The translations under genes and the position numbers were made by a program. Below are positions 62,116 through 64,000 of a stretch of DNA of 64,000 bases, one piece after another (position 1 is the stretch's first letter; every line of letters starts with the position of its first letter). The DNA comes from Ichthyophis bannanicus. Its lineage: Eukaryota; Chordata; Amphibia; Gymnophiona; Ichthyophiidae. The stretch lies in the NCBI GenBank assembly GCA_033557465.1, contig CM066033.1, forward strand, positions 707,391,637-707,455,636, read 5' to 3'. A model generated the notes under the pieces. It had not been told where the DNA came from, searched no databases, and was given only the letters and a program-made list of their open reading frames with translations.

Positions 62116-62480
62116 AGCATAGTTACCCAGCTGTAACAGGTGATCTCTGGGAACAGCAGGAATTTAGTCTTCACATATGGGTATCGTCGGCACCAACTGA
62201 GCCCGCGCGGGAACGCTCCCCAGCATCCAATAGGAACGCTTTTGGGAGCATCCCTCAGCACATGCGTGCTGCCTTCCCGCCTGTCCCTCTTCAGTTAAGT
62301 TTGTAGCTGAGTGAAAGGATAGAGGGAGAGAGGAAAGAGACAAAAAGATAGAGACACAACTCCTAGGGGAGGTGGGTGGGTTGTGAAGACTAAATTCCTG
62401 CTGTTCCCGGAGATCACCTGTTACAGGTGAGTAACTACGCTATCGCCAGGAACAAGTAGGAATGTAGTCTTCACATATGG
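62116..62480. repeat. D6 3' ITR and ICR
   Basis: The outer end reads AGTTACCCAGCTGTAACAGG; the ICR (62372-62480) reads CACCTGTTACAGGTGAGTAA. The palindrome at the outer end is altered, that in the ICR is intact. Confidence 0.8.
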
Positions 62481-62563
62481 GGAAGGTGCCACCCTAGAAA
62501 GGTGGGAATCCTTCCTCCCATGGATCTCTGGCATTCCACCAGGGTTGGTGGGTAGGAGTTGAA

Positions 62564-63895
62564 TTAGGTCTGAAAGAGATTTTGAAGAACAGCTTGGCCA
62601 AAGAAGGCATCCCGATGGGAGGCTTTATCCAGGCAGTAGTGGGCTGTGAAGGTGTGTACCGAAGCCCAGGTGGCTGCTCGACAAATGTCATCAATAGACA
62701 CAGAGTGGAGATTAGCCATGGAAGTTGCCATGGCACTCAAGTTATGAGCTGTGACATGGCCTTGAAGAGGAAGACCCTTACTCTCATAAGCAAAGGATAT
62801 GCATTGGGCAATCCATTTAGATAGAGTTCTTTTGGAGAATGGAAGTCCCAAATGACTAGGGTCAAAAGCTATAAAAAGTTGCGATGACTTTCTATGTTGC
62901 TGTGTTCTCTGTAGGTAAAAGGCTAAGGTTCTTTTACAATCCAATGTATGAAGGTTTCTTTATGCATTAGAGGCGTGAGGCCTCGGAAAAAATACAGGAA
63001 GATAAATTGATTGATTTAAATGAAAAGGCGAAATCACCTTTGGCATAAAGTGTGGATGAGTTCTAAGAACAACTTTATCATGATGAAATCTAGTATAAGG
63101 AGGATCAGCCACTAAAGCTTGCAGTTCACTAATACGACGTGCAGAGGTGATTGCAATTAGGAAGACGAACTTCCAGGTCAAAAACATTAGGGTTGTAGTG
63201 GCTAAAGGCTCAAAAGGTGGCTTCATGAGCTGCCCGAGAACTAGATTTAGATCCCATGCCACCGGTGGTGGCTTAATGGGAGGTTTGGTTAATAGAAGAC
63301 CTCTCATAAATCTGGATATGAGTGGATGAGAGGAAATTGGTTGTCCATTCAGAGGCTTATAAGAAGCTGCAATTGCACTAAGATGGACTCTTACTGAATT
63401 GGTCTTTAGACCAGGATTCGATAAGTGAAAAAGATACTCTAGTATCAATTCTAAAGGTATGAGAAGGGGGTTTAATCCCTTCTTGGAGCACCATATAGTA
63501 AAACGTTTCCACTTGAAGGCATAAGATCTTCTTGTGGAACGTTTTCTAGAAGCCTGAAGGATATCCTTTACCTGTTGGGACTGGTTAAAATCCTGGAGGT
63601 CTAAGCCTTCAGCAACCAGGCCGTGAGATGCAGGGACTGGGGATTCGGGTGCCATAGCATCCCATCCTCTTGGGAAAGGAGATCTGGAGCATTTCCTAAC
63701 TCCAGAGGAGCCGCTTGAGAGAGATGTAGAAGTAGGGGATACTACGCTTGGCGTGGCCATCGTGGCACTATGTGAATCATGCGACCCCTGTCTCTCTGAA
63801 GCTTGAAGAGTGTTTTGGGGATGAGGGGAATGAGTGGGAACGCATAAAGGAAGTCCTGACCCCAGTGAAGGAGGAAGGCATCCCTTGCTTGACAA
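62564..63895 (-). pseudogene. D6 tyrosine recombinase, one stop codon
   Basis: One frame runs from 63895 to 62564 except for a TAA near 62957-62962 (SNA, stop, RNLHTLDCKRTL). It contains RRSYAFKWKRFTIWCSKKGL, TSARRISELQAL (Arg), the TAHNLSAMA segment (His kept, second Arg replaced by Ser), ATWASVHTFTAHYCLDK (Tyr). The upstream 63600-63999 region encodes the end of the RNase H/DIRS tail. The His-x-x-Arg motif is altered here, unlike in D2 and D3. Confidence 0.8.
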
Positions 63896-64000
63896 TTGTG
63901 AGCCGGAATCCTGGAACAGAACCGGGGAAGTTTGTCAGTCAGTGGACTTGCAAAGAGGTTTATGTCTGGAGTGCCCCAGAGATGAAATATCTTTGCCACC

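Larger units (their letters stand above)
62116..64000 (-). mobile_element. DIRS D6 (family I), runs off the window
   Basis: 3' ITR and ICR at 62116-62480, YR at 62564-63600 and RNase H-tail coding to 63999; RT, gag and right ITR lie beyond the window. It is close to D2 in sequence. Confidence 0.85.

Noticed and set aside
12864..62480. Repeated CACCTGT-palindrome blocks as a CRISPR-like array
   Set aside because: They are the terminal and internal complementary repeats of separate DIRS elements, kilobases apart, with no spacers.
1..64000. Endogenous retrovirus or LTR retrotransposon
   Set aside because: No LTR pair, integrase or envelope was seen; the RT genes are paired with tyrosine recombinase, GIY-YIG or APE-type nucleases.
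1..64000. tRNA or rRNA genes
   Set aside because: No cloverleaf with A and B boxes or rRNA stretch could be recognised by eye; only a tRNA-SINE-like tail near 59755-59815.

Overview
This window is vertebrate nuclear DNA from a large, transposon-rich genome. DIRS-type tyrosine-recombinase retrotransposons dominate, with L1-like, CR1-like and L2-like LINEs, a Penelope-like element (PLE) and palindromic hAT-like MITEs. That mix points to an amphibian (a caecilian would fit) or another large-genome vertebrate; the species is inferred, not proven. Almost all of the longer open frames belong to retrotransposons.

The host signal is four exons on the minus strand of a DIP2-family gene, closest to DIP2B: 60240-60351, 59270-59379, 58519-58649 and 25167-25335. 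Splice sites and reading phases agree across all four. The third intron (25336-58518, about 33.2 kb) and the following intron (at least 25.1 kb, running off the left edge) are packed with transposons.

Layout from left to right. 1-316: DIRS gag fragment (D1), cut by a minus-strand L1 (L1-A, 317-6344, 14-bp target-site duplication). 6377-12530: plus-strand L1-B, head to head with L1-A and interrupted in ORF1 by a CR1 fragment. 12864-24681: DIRS element D2, whose tyrosine recombinase (YR) 3' end is split by a complete DIRS of a second family (D-II, 13357-19190). 25167-25335: DIP2 exon. 25836-56428: an old DIRS (D-old) that encloses DIRS D-O (26327-29790 plus 46808-48020), which encloses DIRS D3 (29791-46807), which encloses the PLE (33006-44227), which encloses L1-C (33613-39836). 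DIRS D4 (48217-55284, with an L2 insertion) sits in D-old as well. 56550-58190: truncated DIRS D5. 58519-60351: three DIP2 exons. 60400-62115: small repeats and a DIRS family-II remnant (D7). 62116-64000: DIRS D6, running off the right edge.

Each DIRS reads gag, then RT-RNase H, then YR on the minus strand. Inverted terminal repeats (ITRs) bound the element, and an internal complementary region (ICR) beside the 3' ITR is complementary to both outer ends, as expected for YR retroelements that integrate through a circle. All ten DIRS pieces point the same way as DIP2 transcription. Most copies are broken. The least damaged frames are the 1268-codon ORF2 of L1-C, which has lost a catalytic aspartate, and the 335-codon YR of D3. 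I found no CRISPR array, no bacterial-type operon, no tRNA or rRNA gene, and no clearly undescribed system. The most notable observations are the five-level nest, the uniform DIRS orientation, catalytic-site lesions inside open frames, and shared regulatory-looking motifs in the L1 and DIRS copies.
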